From Nocardioides campestrisoli (GTDB taxonomy: Bacteria; Actinomycetota; Actinomycetes; Propionibacteriales; Nocardioidaceae): DNA of 64,000 nucleotides. The stretch is from contig NZ_CP061768.1 of NCBI RefSeq assembly GCF_013624435.2, forward strand, positions 1,456,001 through 1,520,000. The letters run 5' to 3'. The position numbers were made by a program, and so were the translations under genes. The notes below the pieces were generated by a model. The model ran no database searches. It saw only the letters and a list, made by a program, of their open reading frames with translations, and was not told the DNA's origin. Shown piece after piece: positions 31,072-40,970 of the stretch (positions are counted from its first letter, which is position 1; every line of letters starts with the position of its first letter).

Positions 31072-31986
31072 ATGAGCACCGCCCGACTCCGTGGCACCTC
31101 GCTGAGCGGGGAGGTGTACCCCGCGTTCCGCGACCACCACGTGCACCTCGGGCTGGTCGACACGGACCTGCTCGCCGGCGGCGCCCTGGCCGCGGTCGTC
31201 GACCTGGGCTGGAGCCCGGACGTCGTCGCCCGAGCCGCCGCGGCGCCGGTGACCGTGCACGTCGCGGGGCAGTTCCTCACCGCGCCGGGCGGCTATCCCT
31301 CCGACCGGCCGTGGGCCCCGCACGACAGCGTCCGGGCGGTCGCCCACCCCCGGGAGGCCGAGGCCGCCGTGGCAGCGCAGCGGGCGCTGGGGGTCCACGC
31401 GGTCAAGGTCACCCTGCACCGAGACGCCGGGCCCGTGCTCGACCTGGCCACGCTGGAGGCGATCGTCGCGGCAGCCGGCGAGCTGCCGGTCGTGGCGCAC
31501 GCCGAGGGCGCGGGGATGGTCGAGCTGGCCCTGGCCGCGGGAGTGGACGTGCTGGCCCACACCCCGTGGACCCACCACCTCGAGACCGAGGTGGTGCGCG
31601 AGTGCGTCGCGGCGGGCATGGCCTGGATCAGCACGCTGGCCATCCACGACCACGCCGAGACCGGGGACACCGGGGACACCGGCGACAACGGGCTGGACAT
31701 CGCGCTGGCGAACCTCGCCGCCTTCCACGCGGCGGGCGGTCGGGTCCTCTACGGCACCGACCTGGGCAACGGTCCGCTGCCCGTGGGGCTGAACCTGCGC
31801 GAGCTCGCGCTGCTGCGGCGAGCCGGGCTCGACGACGCCGCCCTGCTCGCCGCCCTCACCGATCCGTGGCCGGCACCCCTGGGCCGCGACGTGCTCACGT
31901 TCGTGCCCGGACCCGCGGAGGAGGACCTGCTGCTGCGGATGCGCGGCGCCGTCGCCCGGGCGGCCTCCGACCTGGAGACCGGATGA
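31072..31986 (+). CDS. Amidohydrolase-family protein
   Basis: A 304-residue metal-dependent hydrolase. Metal-ligand positions are visible in order: HxH in DHHVHLG (H23, H25), K112 in HAVKVTLH (possible carbamylated lysine), H in VVAHAEG, H in VLAHTPW, and Asp in LYGTDLGNG. It lies 40 bp upstream of kynureninase. A short reading (STLNTLKNLELP) continues in a shifted frame across the gap, so no clean separate promoter is seen. A role in tryptophan/kynurenine breakdown is possible but unproven. TACGGT (31060-31065) lies 6 nt before the ATG. Confidence 0.82.
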   Translation: MSTARLRGTSLSGEVYPAFRDHHVHLGLVDTDLLAGGALAAVVDLGWSPDVVARAAAAPVTVHVAGQFLTAPGGYPSDRPWAPHDSVRAVAHPREAEAAVAAQRALGVHAVKVTLHRDAGPVLDLATLEAIVAAAGELPVVAHAEGAGMVELALAAGVDVLAHTPWTHHLETEVVRECVAAGMAWISTLAIHDHAETGDTGDTGDNGLDIALANLAAFHAAGGRVLYGTDLGNGPLPVGLNLRELALLRRAGLDDAALLAALTDPWPAPLGRDVLTFVPGPAEEDLLLRMRGAVARAASDLETG

Positions 31987-32026
31987 CCCGGTCGACCCTG
32001 AACACCCTGAAGAACCTGGAGCTGCC

Positions 32027-33280
32027 GTGAGTGCCCTGGACCCTGTCGTCACGCACGAGGGGCGCGCCGAGCTGGATCCGGCACGCCTCGACGCACGGGA
32101 CCCGCTCGCCGCGCTGCGCGACCGGTTCGTGGGCGCGGAGACCCCGCTGGTCTACCTGGACGGGAACTCGCTGGGCCGGCCGCTGGCGGTGACCGCCGAC
32201 CGGCTCGCCGGCTTCGTCCGCGAGGAGTGGGGCGGCCGGCTGATCCGCGGCTGGGACGAGGGGTGGCTGGACCTGCCCGCCCGGCTGGGGGACCGGCTCG
32301 GCGACGTCGCGCTGGGCGCCGCCGCCGGCCAGCTGGCGGTGGGGGACTCGACGACCGTCTGGCTCTACAAGCTGCTCCGGGCCGCGGTGGACGCCCAGCT
32401 GCGCGCCGACCCGCGCCGCACCGAGATCGTGGTCGACTCCGACAACTTCCCGACCGACCGCTACGTGGCCGAGGGAGTCGCCGCGGAGCGCGGCTGCCGC
32501 GTGCGCTGGGTGGAGGTCGACCGCGAGCTCGGGCTGACGCCCGACCTGCTGGCGGCGGCGGTGGGGGAGCGGACCGCGGTGGTGCTGCTCAGCCACGTCG
32601 CCTACCGGTCGGGCTACCTGGCCGACGCCCCTCGGCTCACCCGGATCGCCCACGAGGCCGGCGCGCTGGTCCTGCTGGACCTGTGCCACTCGGCGGGTGC
32701 GGTCCCGGTCGAGCTGGACGCGTGGGAGGTGGACCTGGCGGCGGGCTGCACCTACAAGTACCTCAACGGAGGGCCGGGCGCCCCGGCGTTCGGGTACGTC
32801 GCCGCCCGGCACCACGGCGAGCTGGCCCAGCCGATCCAGGGCTGGATGGGGCACGCCGAGCCGTTCGCGATGGGACCCGGCTACCGGGCCGCGCCCGGGA
32901 TCCGCGGCTTCGTCTCGGGCACCCCGTCGGTGGTGGGGATGCTCGCGCTCCAGGACATGCTCGACCTGGTGGAGGAGGCAGGACTGAGCGCCGTCCGCGC
33001 CAAGTCCGTGGCGCTCACCGAGTACGCCGTCGCGCTGAGCGACGCCTGGCTCGCAAGCCTCGGGGTCGGCCTCGGCTCGCCCCGCGACCCCGCGCTGCGA
33101 GGGGGCCACGTGACGCTGACCCACCCACGGATGCGTGAGGTGGTCGCGGCGCTGTGGCAGCGCGACGTGCTGCCCGACTACCGCGAGCCGCACGGCCTGC
33201 GGGTGGGTCTCTCGCCGCTCTCGACCAGCTACGAGGAGGTGCACCGGGGGCTCTCCCTGGTGCGGGACCTGCTCGGCTGA
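32027..33280 (+). CDS. kynU: Kynureninase
   Basis: A 417-residue PLP enzyme that cleaves kynurenine to anthranilate and alanine. It has VYLDGNSLGRP, VDSDNFPTDRY, DLCHSAGAVPVELD, the PLP lysine in TYKYLNGGPGAPAF (K244) and GWMGHAEPFAM. The GTG start has a GGAG motif at 32018-32021. No tryptophan dioxygenase is in the window. The preceding amidohydrolase may act on a related amide such as N-formylkynurenine (inference). Confidence 0.95.
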   Translation: MSALDPVVTHEGRAELDPARLDARDPLAALRDRFVGAETPLVYLDGNSLGRPLAVTADRLAGFVREEWGGRLIRGWDEGWLDLPARLGDRLGDVALGAAAGQLAVGDSTTVWLYKLLRAAVDAQLRADPRRTEIVVDSDNFPTDRYVAEGVAAERGCRVRWVEVDRELGLTPDLLAAAVGERTAVVLLSHVAYRSGYLADAPRLTRIAHEAGALVLLDLCHSAGAVPVELDAWEVDLAAGCTYKYLNGGPGAPAFGYVAARHHGELAQPIQGWMGHAEPFAMGPGYRAAPGIRGFVSGTPSVVGMLALQDMLDLVEEAGLSAVRAKSVALTEYAVALSDAWLASLGVGLGSPRDPALRGGHVTLTHPRMREVVAALWQRDVLPDYREPHGLRVGLSPLSTSYEEVHRGLSLVRDLLG

Positions 33281-33321
33281 ACCGGTTTGCGGGTGCTCCG
33301 CCCGGCTGGTTGGCTGGGCCG

Positions 33322-34374
33322 ATGATCCGTTTCCCCGCACCGCTGCGCCCCGGCGACCGGATCGGCGTCACCGCCTCCTCGAGCGGTGTGCCGACCTCCC
33401 TACGACCCCGGCTGGACGTCGCCGCAGCCTGGCTCCGCGACCGGGGCTACGAGGTGGAGCTGGGCGAGTGCCTGGACGGCGACGCCGGCCACGTGAGCGC
33501 CTCGGCCGACCGGCGCGCCGCCGAGCTGAACCGGATGCTGCTGGACCCGGCGATCCGCGCCGTCGTCCCGCCCTGGGGCGGGGAGACCGCGATCGACCTG
33601 GTCGACCGGCTCGACTGGGACGCGCTCGCCGAGGCGGAGCCGACCTGGGTGGTCGGCTTCAGCGACATCTCCACGCTGCTCCTGCCGCTCACCACCCGGC
33701 TGGGCTGGGCGACCCTGCACGGGTCCAACCTGATGGACACCCCCTACGACCCGCCGCCTGGCCTGGCGCACTGGACCGCCCTGGCCGGCGCCACCGAGGA
33801 CCTGGCGCAGCACGCCTCCGGGGTCTACCGCACCGCCGGGTTCGACGACTGGACCTCCGACCCCGGGACCACGGCGTACTCGCTCGAGGGCACCGGCACC
33901 TGGGAGGTGGCCGGCGGGGGAGGGCTCGACGTGACCGGGCGCCTGGTCGGCGGCTGCATCGAGACCGTGAGCAACCTGGCCGGCACGCCGTACGGCGACG
34001 TCGCCGCGTTCGGGCGGGAGCACGCGGACGAGGGGCTCATCGTCTACGTCGAGGCCTCCGACGACCCGGCGCTGGAGATCTGCCGCAACCTGCACGGCCT
34101 GCGCCTGGCCGGCTGGTTCGAGCACGCCAACGCGATCATGGTCGGCCGCACCTCCGCGCCCGCCTCGGGCGACTTCACCCAGCGCGACGCGGTCATGGAC
34201 GCCCTCGGCGGCCTCGACGTGCCGATCGTGCTGGACGTCGAGTGCGGCCACGTGCCGCCCTACCTGCCGCTGGTCAACGGGGCGGTCGCGCACCTGACCG
34301 TCGCCGGCGGCGAGCGCTCCCTCGTCCAGGAGCTCGGCGAGGGTCGGAGCCGTCCGGCAGCGGAGCCGCGCTGA
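33322..34374 (+). CDS. S66-family LD-carboxypeptidase (MccF/LdcA-like)
   Basis: A 350-residue serine peptidase of family S66, whose members trim murein tetrapeptides or inactivate microcin-like acyl-nucleotides. It starts LRPGDRIGVTASSSG, has the nucleophile S114 in VGFSDIS after PPWGGETAIDLVDRLDW, the GGCIETV block, and VECGHVPPYLPLVNG near the catalytic His. I cannot tell recycling from detoxification. TTGGCT lies 6 nt before the ATG. Its last 101 bp overlap the opposing gene. Confidence 0.88.
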   Translation: MIRFPAPLRPGDRIGVTASSSGVPTSLRPRLDVAAAWLRDRGYEVELGECLDGDAGHVSASADRRAAELNRMLLDPAIRAVVPPWGGETAIDLVDRLDWDALAEAEPTWVVGFSDISTLLLPLTTRLGWATLHGSNLMDTPYDPPPGLAHWTALAGATEDLAQHASGVYRTAGFDDWTSDPGTTAYSLEGTGTWEVAGGGGLDVTGRLVGGCIETVSNLAGTPYGDVAAFGREHADEGLIVYVEASDDPALEICRNLHGLRLAGWFEHANAIMVGRTSAPASGDFTQRDAVMDALGGLDVPIVLDVECGHVPPYLPLVNGAVAHLTVAGGERSLVQELGEGRSRPAAEPR

Positions 34375-34801
34375 GCTCCTCGTCGTGCCACTTGCGGTCC
34401 GCCACCGCGACGAGGCGCTCGAGCACCTCGGCGCGGGTGCCGCTGCGCAGCTCCTCGGCATGGGCCAGCCCCCAGGCGCGACCGAGGGCGTTGTTCTCCT
34501 GGTCGACCCGGGTGTCCACCTGGTCCCCGGAGCCCTGCTCCTGGGCGTCGCCCAGGGCCCGGGCGAGCGTCTCGCCGTGACGGGCGGCCAGGTAGGCCTG
34601 CCAGATGAAGTGCCGCACCGCGTTCTGGCGACGCCACTGCCGCGGCGACTCCGCTGCGGCCCGGGAGAAGGCGAGCGCCGAGGCCAGCAGCGCGTCCGTG
34701 CTCTGCGACGTCGAGGCGCCGGTGCTCCTGGCCGCCGCCCACAGCCGGGGGAGTCCGGTCCCGACCAGACGGAGCGAGCGACGCAGGGCGAGCTTCGGCA
34801 T
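34274..34801 (-). CDS. DUF6973-like protein
   Basis: A 175-residue protein with a conserved block VRHFIWQAYLAARHGE ... ALGDAQE ... VDQENNALGRAWG, the pattern of the DUF6973 domain (His/Asp/Asn-rich, function unknown). The last 33 residues are Arg/Pro-rich and come from the overlap with the opposing S66 gene, so the original stop may have been lost and the tail may be read-through. CAGAAT (34808-34813, minus strand) lies 6 nt before the ATG. Confidence 0.7.
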   Translation of the reverse strand: MPKLALRRSLRLVGTGLPRLWAAARSTGASTSQSTDALLASALAFSRAAAESPRQWRRQNAVRHFIWQAYLAARHGETLARALGDAQEQGSGDQVDTRVDQENNALGRAWGLAHAEELRSGTRAEVLERLVAVADRKWHDEELSAAPLPDGSDPRRAPGRGSARRRRRSGARPPR

Positions 34802-34807
34802 CCTGGG

Positions 34808-34820
34808 ATTCTGGCAGAGT
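34808..34820. promoter_or_regulatory. Back-to-back -10 boxes of divergent leaderless genes
   Basis: The minus-strand -10 (34808-34813, CAGAAT) and plus-strand -10 (34815-34820, CAGAGT) are one base apart. The two start codons are only 26 bp apart, so each promoter's -35 region lies inside the other gene's coding sequence. RNA polymerase could probably occupy only one direction at a time. Confidence 0.5.
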
Positions 34821-34827
34821 GGTGGGC

Positions 34828-35244
34828 ATGGACCAGCGTCTGAGCTTCGTCACCCTCGCGGTCGCCGACGTCTCCGCCAGCCGGCGGTTCTACGCCGACG
34901 GGCTCGGGTGGGAGCCGACGATGGACGTGCCGGGCGAAGTGGTGATGTTCCGGGTCGCGGACAAGGTGGTGCTCTCGCTCTGGGCGGCGGAGGCCTTCGA
35001 GGCCGAGACCGGCGCCCGGGTGGCCACCGGGGTCGTCCCGCCGCTGACCCTGGCCCACAACTGCGCGACCCGCGCGGGCGTCGACCGGGTGCTCGACCAG
35101 GCACGGCACGCCGGCGCCGCGCGCGTGCGGGAGGCGGTGACGCGGGAGTGGGGCGGCTACTCGGGATACTTCGCCGACCCGGACGGGTTCCTCTGGGAGG
35201 TGGCCTACAACCCGGGGGAGATCGGCGAGTCGGTGCTGCCCTGA
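34828..35244 (+). CDS. VOC-family (glyoxalase-like) protein
   Basis: A 138-residue vicinal-oxygen-chelate fold protein: two beta-alpha-beta-beta-beta modules, starting FVTLAVADVSASRRFYADGLGW and ending YFADPDGFLWEVAYNP, where Glu is a usual metal ligand. Members include glyoxalases and antibiotic-binding proteins; the substrate is unknown. ATG 34828 is chosen over upstream GTGs because the -10-like CAGAGT ends 7 nt before it. Confidence 0.85.
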   Translation: MDQRLSFVTLAVADVSASRRFYADGLGWEPTMDVPGEVVMFRVADKVVLSLWAAEAFEAETGARVATGVVPPLTLAHNCATRAGVDRVLDQARHAGAARVREAVTREWGGYSGYFADPDGFLWEVAYNPGEIGESVLP

Positions 35245-35325
35245 CCTCGGAGCGACGGACGATGTGGGCTGCGCGACACATGGTGGGACCGCCGTACCAG
35301 ATATTGGGACGCGTGACACACTTAC

Positions 35326-35355
35326 TTGACGTTGACCCCCGCCGGCGACGACGGT
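35326..35355 (+). promoter_or_regulatory. ilvB leader promoter
   Basis: TTGACG (35326-35331) and GACGGT (35350-35355) are separated by 18 bp, and the leader-peptide ATG lies 6 nt beyond, so the leader peptide is translated leaderless. The layout matches the cimA leader promoter. Confidence 0.6.
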
Positions 35356-35361
35356 TGTCCT

Positions 35362-35406
35362 ATGCGCCTTGAGAACCTTCTCGTACGCACGCGACGCGTG
35401 AGCTGA
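35362..35406 (+). CDS. ilvB attenuator leader peptide
   Basis: A 14-codon reading frame, [14 protein letters not shown], with three Leu and two Val codons, followed at once by competing RNA hairpins. This is the classic layout of branched-chain attenuation: ribosome stalling at Leu or Val codons when charged tRNA is scarce would favour antitermination. Confidence 0.75.
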   Translation: MRLENLLVRTRRVS

Positions 35407-35466
35407 GTCTGGATCTCTCAGCACACGCGTCACCCCTCGTCGCCGACACCGGCCGAGGGGTTTTTT
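35393..35466 (+). terminator. ilvBNC attenuator: pause hairpin plus terminator
   Basis: Hairpin 1 pairs 35393-35407 with 35417-35431 (15 bp, one mismatch) and overlaps the end of the leader peptide. Hairpin 2 pairs CCCCTCG (35433-35439) with CGAGGGG (35454-35460) and is followed by six T. A stalled or terminating ribosome would change which hairpin forms. Confidence 0.8.
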
Positions 35467-35519
35467 GTTGGCCGGATGCAGGCGCAGGCAGTGCCAAGGG
35501 CAGTGAGGAATGGACATCG

Positions 35520-37274
35520 ATGAGTGAGCAGGACGGCAGGATGACCGGGGCGCAGAGCCTCGTGAGGTCGCTGGAGAACGCCGGTGTCACCGACATCTTC
35601 GGGATCCCGGGAGGCGCGATCCTCCCGGCGTACGACCCGCTGATGGACTCCAGCCGGATCCGTCACGTCCTCGTGCGGCACGAGCAGGGCGCGGGGCACG
35701 CGGCTCAGGGGTACGCCGCGGCGACCGGGCGGGTGGGCGTGTGCATGGCCACCTCCGGGCCTGGTGCCACCAACCTGGTGACCCCGCTGGCGGACGCCTA
35801 CATGGACTCGGTGCCGATGGTCGCGGTGACCGGCCAGGTGGGTGCCTCGATGATCGGGACCGACGCCTTCCAGGAGGCCGACATCCGGGGCATCACCATG
35901 CCGATCACCAAGCACGGCTTCCTGGTCACCGACCCGGCGGACATCGCGCGCACGGTGGCCGAGGCGTTCCACATCGCCTCGACCGGCCGACCCGGTCCGG
36001 TGCTCGTGGACGTGGCCAAGTCGGCCCTCCAGGCGATGACCGACTTCGTCTGGCCGAGCGAGATCAGTCTTCCCGGCTACCGGCCCGTCACCCGGCCGCA
36101 CAGCAAGCAGATCCGGGAGGCGGTCCGGCTGATCCTGGGCGCCCGGCGTCCGGTGCTCTACGTCGGCGGAGGCGTGATCCGCTCCAGCGCGCACCGTGAG
36201 CTGCGGCGGCTCGCCGAGTACACCGGCATCCCGGTGGTCACCACCCTGATGGCGCGCGGCGCCTTCCCCGACAGCCACCCCCAGCACCTGGGCATGCCGG
36301 GCATGCACGGCACGGTCGCGGCGGTCGCGGGGCTCCAGCGCTCCGACCTGATCATCTCCCTGGGTGCCCGCTTCGACGACCGGGTGACGGGCAACCTCGA
36401 CTCGTTCGCCCCGAACGCGCTGGTCGTGCACGCCGACATCGACCCCGCGGAGATCGGCAAGAACCGGCACGCCGACGTGCCGATCGTGGGCGACGCCAAG
36501 GAGGTGCTGGTCGACCTGCTCGCGCTCCTGCAGGCCGAGGCCGAGCAGGGCCGCACGGGTGACTACGAGCAGTGGGTGGACTTCGTCGCCGGCGTGAAGA
36601 AGCGCTACCCGCTGGGCTACGAGCGGCCCGCCGACGGCACGCTCGCCCCGCAGTACGTGATCGAGCGCCTGGGCGCCATCGCCGGACCCGAGGCCATCTA
36701 CGCCTCCGGGGTGGGGCAGCACCAGATGTGGGCCGCCCACTTCGTCGGCTACGAGAACCCCAACACCTGGATCAACTCCGGCGGCCTGGGCACGATGGGC
36801 TTCGCCGTCCCGGCCGCGATGGGCGCCAAGGTGGGCAAGCCCGACTCCACGGTGTGGGCGATCGACGGCGACGGCTGCTTCCAGATGACCAACCAGGAGC
36901 TGGCCACCTGCGCGATCAACGACATCCCGATCAAGGTGGCAGTGATCAACAACGAGTCGCTCGGCATGGTGCGCCAGTGGCAGACGCTCTTCTACAACGA
37001 GCGCTACTCCAACACCGACCTGCACTCCAAGCGGATCCCGGACTTCGTCAAGCTCGCCGAGGCCTACGGCTGCGTCGGCCTGGCCTGCGACTCCGAGGCC
37101 GACGTGGACGCCACGATCGAGAAGGCGATGGCGATCGACGACCGTCCGGTGGTGGTGGACTTCCGGGTGCACCGCGACGCGATGGTCTGGCCGATGGTGG
37201 CCGCGGGCACCAGCAACGACGACATCAAGTACGCGCGCGACATGGCGCCCCAGTTCGACGAGGATGACCTGTGA
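35520..37274 (+). CDS. ilvB: Acetolactate synthase large subunit
   Basis: A 584-residue ThDP enzyme, the first common step for Val, Leu and Ile. The glutamate and glycine-rich loop are in [18 protein letters not shown]. The ThDP motif [12 protein letters not shown] and the FAD/ThDP domain signatures are present. The start lies about 54 nt past the attenuator T-run, with GAGGAA upstream. The stop overlaps ilvN by 4 bp, consistent with stoichiometric production of catalytic and regulatory subunits. Confidence 0.97.
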   Translation: MSEQDGRMTGAQSLVRSLENAGVTDIFGIPGGAILPAYDPLMDSSRIRHVLVRHEQGAGHAAQGYAAATGRVGVCMATSGPGATNLVTPLADAYMDSVPMVAVTGQVGASMIGTDAFQEADIRGITMPITKHGFLVTDPADIARTVAEAFHIASTGRPGPVLVDVAKSALQAMTDFVWPSEISLPGYRPVTRPHSKQIREAVRLILGARRPVLYVGGGVIRSSAHRELRRLAEYTGIPVVTTLMARGAFPDSHPQHLGMPGMHGTVAAVAGLQRSDLIISLGARFDDRVTGNLDSFAPNALVVHADIDPAEIGKNRHADVPIVGDAKEVLVDLLALLQAEAEQGRTGDYEQWVDFVAGVKKRYPLGYERPADGTLAPQYVIERLGAIAGPEAIYASGVGQHQMWAAHFVGYENPNTWINSGGLGTMGFAVPAAMGAKVGKPDSTVWAIDGDGCFQMTNQELATCAINDIPIKVAVINNESLGMVRQWQTLFYNERYSNTDLHSKRIPDFVKLAEAYGCVGLACDSEADVDATIEKAMAIDDRPVVVDFRVHRDAMVWPMVAAGTSNDDIKYARDMAPQFDEDDL

Positions 37275-37813
37275 GCAAGCACACCCTGTCCGTCCTGGTG
37301 GAGAACAAGCCGGGCGTCCTGGCCCGGGTCGCGAGCCTGTTCAGCCGCCGCGGGTTCAACATCGACAGCCTGGCCGTCGGGCCCACCGAGATCCCGGAGA
37401 TCTCCCGGATGACGATCGTGGTCAGCCTGGAGAGCCTGCCCCTGGAGCAGGTGACCAAGCAGCTCAACAAGCTGGTCGAGGTGCTCAAGATCGTCGAGCT
37501 GGAGCCGCAGGTCTCGGTGCGCCGCGAGCTCCTGCTGGTCAAGGTCCGCGCCGACGCGGAGACCCGCGGCCAGGTGCTGGACGCCGTCCAGCTCTTCCGG
37601 GCCAAGGTGGTCGACGTGGCCCCGGACGCCGTCAGCATCGAGGTCACCGGCAACTCCGAGAAGCTCGCCGACTTCCTCCGGGTGATCGAGCCGTTCGGCA
37701 TCCGCGAGCTGGTCCAGTCGGGCATGGTCGCGCTCGGTCGCGGCTCCCGGTCGATCACCGAGCGTTCGTCCCGGCCGGTCGCGGTGCCGGTGCCGACCGC
37801 GGTCGTGCGCTGA
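37271..37813 (+). CDS. ilvN: Acetolactate synthase small (regulatory) subunit
   Basis: A 180-residue regulatory subunit. The N-terminal ACT domain starts [37 protein letters not shown]; residues of this type bind valine for feedback inhibition. A second ACT-like domain occupies about 85-160. The GTG start overlaps the ilvB stop. Confidence 0.96.
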   Translation: MSKHTLSVLVENKPGVLARVASLFSRRGFNIDSLAVGPTEIPEISRMTIVVSLESLPLEQVTKQLNKLVEVLKIVELEPQVSVRRELLLVKVRADAETRGQVLDAVQLFRAKVVDVAPDAVSIEVTGNSEKLADFLRVIEPFGIRELVQSGMVALGRGSRSITERSSRPVAVPVPTAVVR

Positions 37814-37821
37814 GCGCGAGC

Positions 37822-38931
<1,110 letters not shown>

Positions 38932-38941
38932 TCCTTCTCGC

Positions 38942-38984
38942 ACGACCGACGGGCGGAGCCACTGCGGCTCCGCCCGTCCGTCGT
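38942..38984. terminator. Bidirectional terminator between ilvC and the ABC exporter
   Basis: Arms 38942-38960 and 38966-38984 pair over 19 bases with one mismatch and a 5-nt loop. It sits between convergent genes (stops at 38931 and 39002) and can serve both. Confidence 0.85.
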
Positions 38985-39001
38985 TCCTGAGGCCCCCGAG
39001 G

Positions 39002-39847
39002 TCACTTCACCTCGGCCCGGTGCACCCGCCAGAGCCCGAAGGCCAGCGGCAGTACCAGCCACAGCGTCCCCGAGGTGGCGAGCTGCGCCCACTGCTCACC
39101 GGTGGGGACGTCCTCGTACAGCGGGTTGGTGGCGTAGTAGAAGTCGATCCACGGCTGCACGTCGGCGAACCCCTCCTGCACCGTGCCGAGCACGTACAGC
39201 GCGTTGGGCAGCACGAGCGACCAGACGAAGAACGCCACGATCGCCGTCGGCGAGCTGCGCAGCACCACCCCCAGGGTGAATCCCATGACCAGGCCGATCA
39301 CGTTGGCCAGCACCAGGGTGGCGACGTTCTGTGCGGAGATGTCCCAGACCGCCGGGGTGTCCCCGAGGGTGCTGCCCAGCAGGTGTCCCAAAGCGGCGAT
39401 CCCCAGGGCGGCCAGCATCGAGAGCGCGCCCACGGCGATGGCGCACAGCGCCTTGGCGGCGAGCACCCGGCTGCGTCGGGGCTCCAGGGTGAAGGTCGTC
39501 AGCACGCTGCGCTGGGACCACTCGGTGGTGACGGCCAGGACCGCCATCAGCGGGAGCAGGATCGACATCGGCACGCCGATCGCGGCGGCGTACGAGCTGT
39601 AGACCTGCACGTCCTCCGGACCCAGGGTCATCACCAGGCCGGTGGCGACGACCGCCGAGGCGCCGATGCCCGCCAGCAGCCAGAAGCCGGAGCGGGTGTC
39701 GAACATCTTGGTCAGCTCGACCCAGAGCAGCCGGCCGAACGGGATCCGGGTGCGGCTCTCCCGGGTGCCTCCGGCGGCGTGTGCGGCCCGGGTCGGTGCG
39801 GCACTGGTGCGCGGGGCGGACGGCTCGCGGGTGGTCACGGTGCTCAT
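39002..39847 (-). CDS. ABC-2 type exporter permease
   Basis: A 281-residue permease with a 40-residue polar N-terminus and about six membrane helices. The segment RLLWVELTKMFDTRSGFWLL is typical of ABC-2 permeases of the kind paired with CcmA/BcrA-like ATPases. A GGAG motif lies 8 nt before the ATG, and the start overlaps the stop of the ATPase gene. Substrate unknown. Confidence 0.9.
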   Translation of the reverse strand: MSTVTTREPSAPRTSAAPTRAAHAAGGTRESRTRIPFGRLLWVELTKMFDTRSGFWLLAGIGASAVVATGLVMTLGPEDVQVYSSYAAAIGVPMSILLPLMAVLAVTTEWSQRSVLTTFTLEPRRSRVLAAKALCAIAVGALSMLAALGIAALGHLLGSTLGDTPAVWDISAQNVATLVLANVIGLVMGFTLGVVLRSSPTAIVAFFVWSLVLPNALYVLGTVQEGFADVQPWIDFYYATNPLYEDVPTGEQWAQLATSGTLWLVLPLAFGLWRVHRAEVK

Positions 39848-40785
39848 GCTGCTGCTCCTGTCGAGTGGCTCTGGGAGTCGCCGGGGTGGTCGGCGAGCGG
39901 GTCCCGCTGGGTCTCTGCGGTGAGGCGGAGGAACATCTCCTCCAGCCCGTGGCCGTCGGCGGTCCGCAGCTCGGTGAGCGGGACCCCCGCGGCCAGCGCG
40001 ATCTCGCCGACCGTCTCCGCGCTCGCCTCCGTGTGCACGCTGCCGTCCGGGTGGCCGGCGGCCGGCTGCCCGGCGCCGGCGAGGGCAGCGAGCAGCGCGG
40101 CCTCGTCCCGCGCCCGCACCACGGTCCCGGCGGCGTCCAGCAGTTCGGCCTTGGTGCCCTGGGCCACGATCCGGCCGTTGCCGATGACCACCAGGTCGTC
40201 GGCGACGACCTCGATCTCGTGCAGCAGGTGGGAGGAGAGGAGCACCGTGCCACCGTCGTCGGCGAACCCCCGGAGCAGGTCGCGCATCCACCGGATGCCG
40301 GCCGGGTCGAGGCCGTTGGCAGGCTCGTCGAGGATCAGCACCTGCGGCTCGCCGATCAGGGCCAGGCCGATCCCCAGCCGCTGCCGCATGCCCAGGGAGT
40401 AGTGGCGGACCCGTCGCCCGGCCTCGTCCTCGGTGAGGCCGACCAGGGCCAGGGTCTCGGCGATCCGCCGCTTCGGCAGCCCCATGGTGCGCTGGGCCAC
40501 GGCCAGGGTCTCGCGTCCGGTGCGGCCCGCGTGCTGGGCCGACGCGTCGAGGAGCACCCCGACCTCGCGCCCCGGGTTGGGCAGCGCCGCGAAGTGCAGG
40601 TCGTTGACCAGGGCACTGCCCGACGTGGGCGGGGTCAGCCCGGTCATCATCCGCATGGTGGTGGACTTGCCGGCGCCGTTGGGTCCGAGGAAGCCGGTCA
40701 CCCGGCCGGGGGCGGCGGTGAAGGAGACGTCGTCGACGGCCAGGTGGGCGCCGTACCTCTTGGTGAGGGAGTCGATGGTGATCAT
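39844..40785 (-). CDS. ABC exporter ATPase
   Basis: A 313-residue ATPase: Walker A GPNGAGKST, signature YSLGMRQR (a variant with Leu in place of the second-position Gly), Walker B VLILDEPANGLDP and switch His in LLSSHLLHEIE. The C-terminal 90 residues are a family extension. ATG 40785 has GGTGGA close upstream; an in-frame GTG at 40800 is possible. It overlaps the permease by 4 bp and is divergent from serA. Confidence 0.92.
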   Translation of the reverse strand: MITIDSLTKRYGAHLAVDDVSFTAAPGRVTGFLGPNGAGKSTTMRMMTGLTPPTSGSALVNDLHFAALPNPGREVGVLLDASAQHAGRTGRETLAVAQRTMGLPKRRIAETLALVGLTEDEAGRRVRHYSLGMRQRLGIGLALIGEPQVLILDEPANGLDPAGIRWMRDLLRGFADDGGTVLLSSHLLHEIEVVADDLVVIGNGRIVAQGTKAELLDAAGTVVRARDEAALLAALAGAGQPAAGHPDGSVHTEASAETVGEIALAAGVPLTELRTADGHGLEEMFLRLTAETQRDPLADHPGDSQSHSTGAAA

Positions 40786-40970
40786 GTGATCCACCCTCAC
40801 CGCGGCACGGCCCCGGGCGCATCGGGGGAACCCCTGAGCCGGTCCCCGGACCGACCCCGACCAGGCCCTGCGGGGGGTGGGCTACCCTGACGCCGGCACA
40901 GCGTCGTGCACGCCCGCGTCGACCTCAGAGTCCGCGCGCTCATGACCCGCCACTGCCGAAGGCCCGTGCT

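Noticed and set aside
27256..32052. A 1598-codon open frame on the minus strand
   Set aside because: It lies antisense to the alpha/beta hydrolase, ilvD, secreted-protein and amidohydrolase genes, which have clear motifs. The frame is open because stops are rare opposite GC-rich codons, and its translation is low-complexity.
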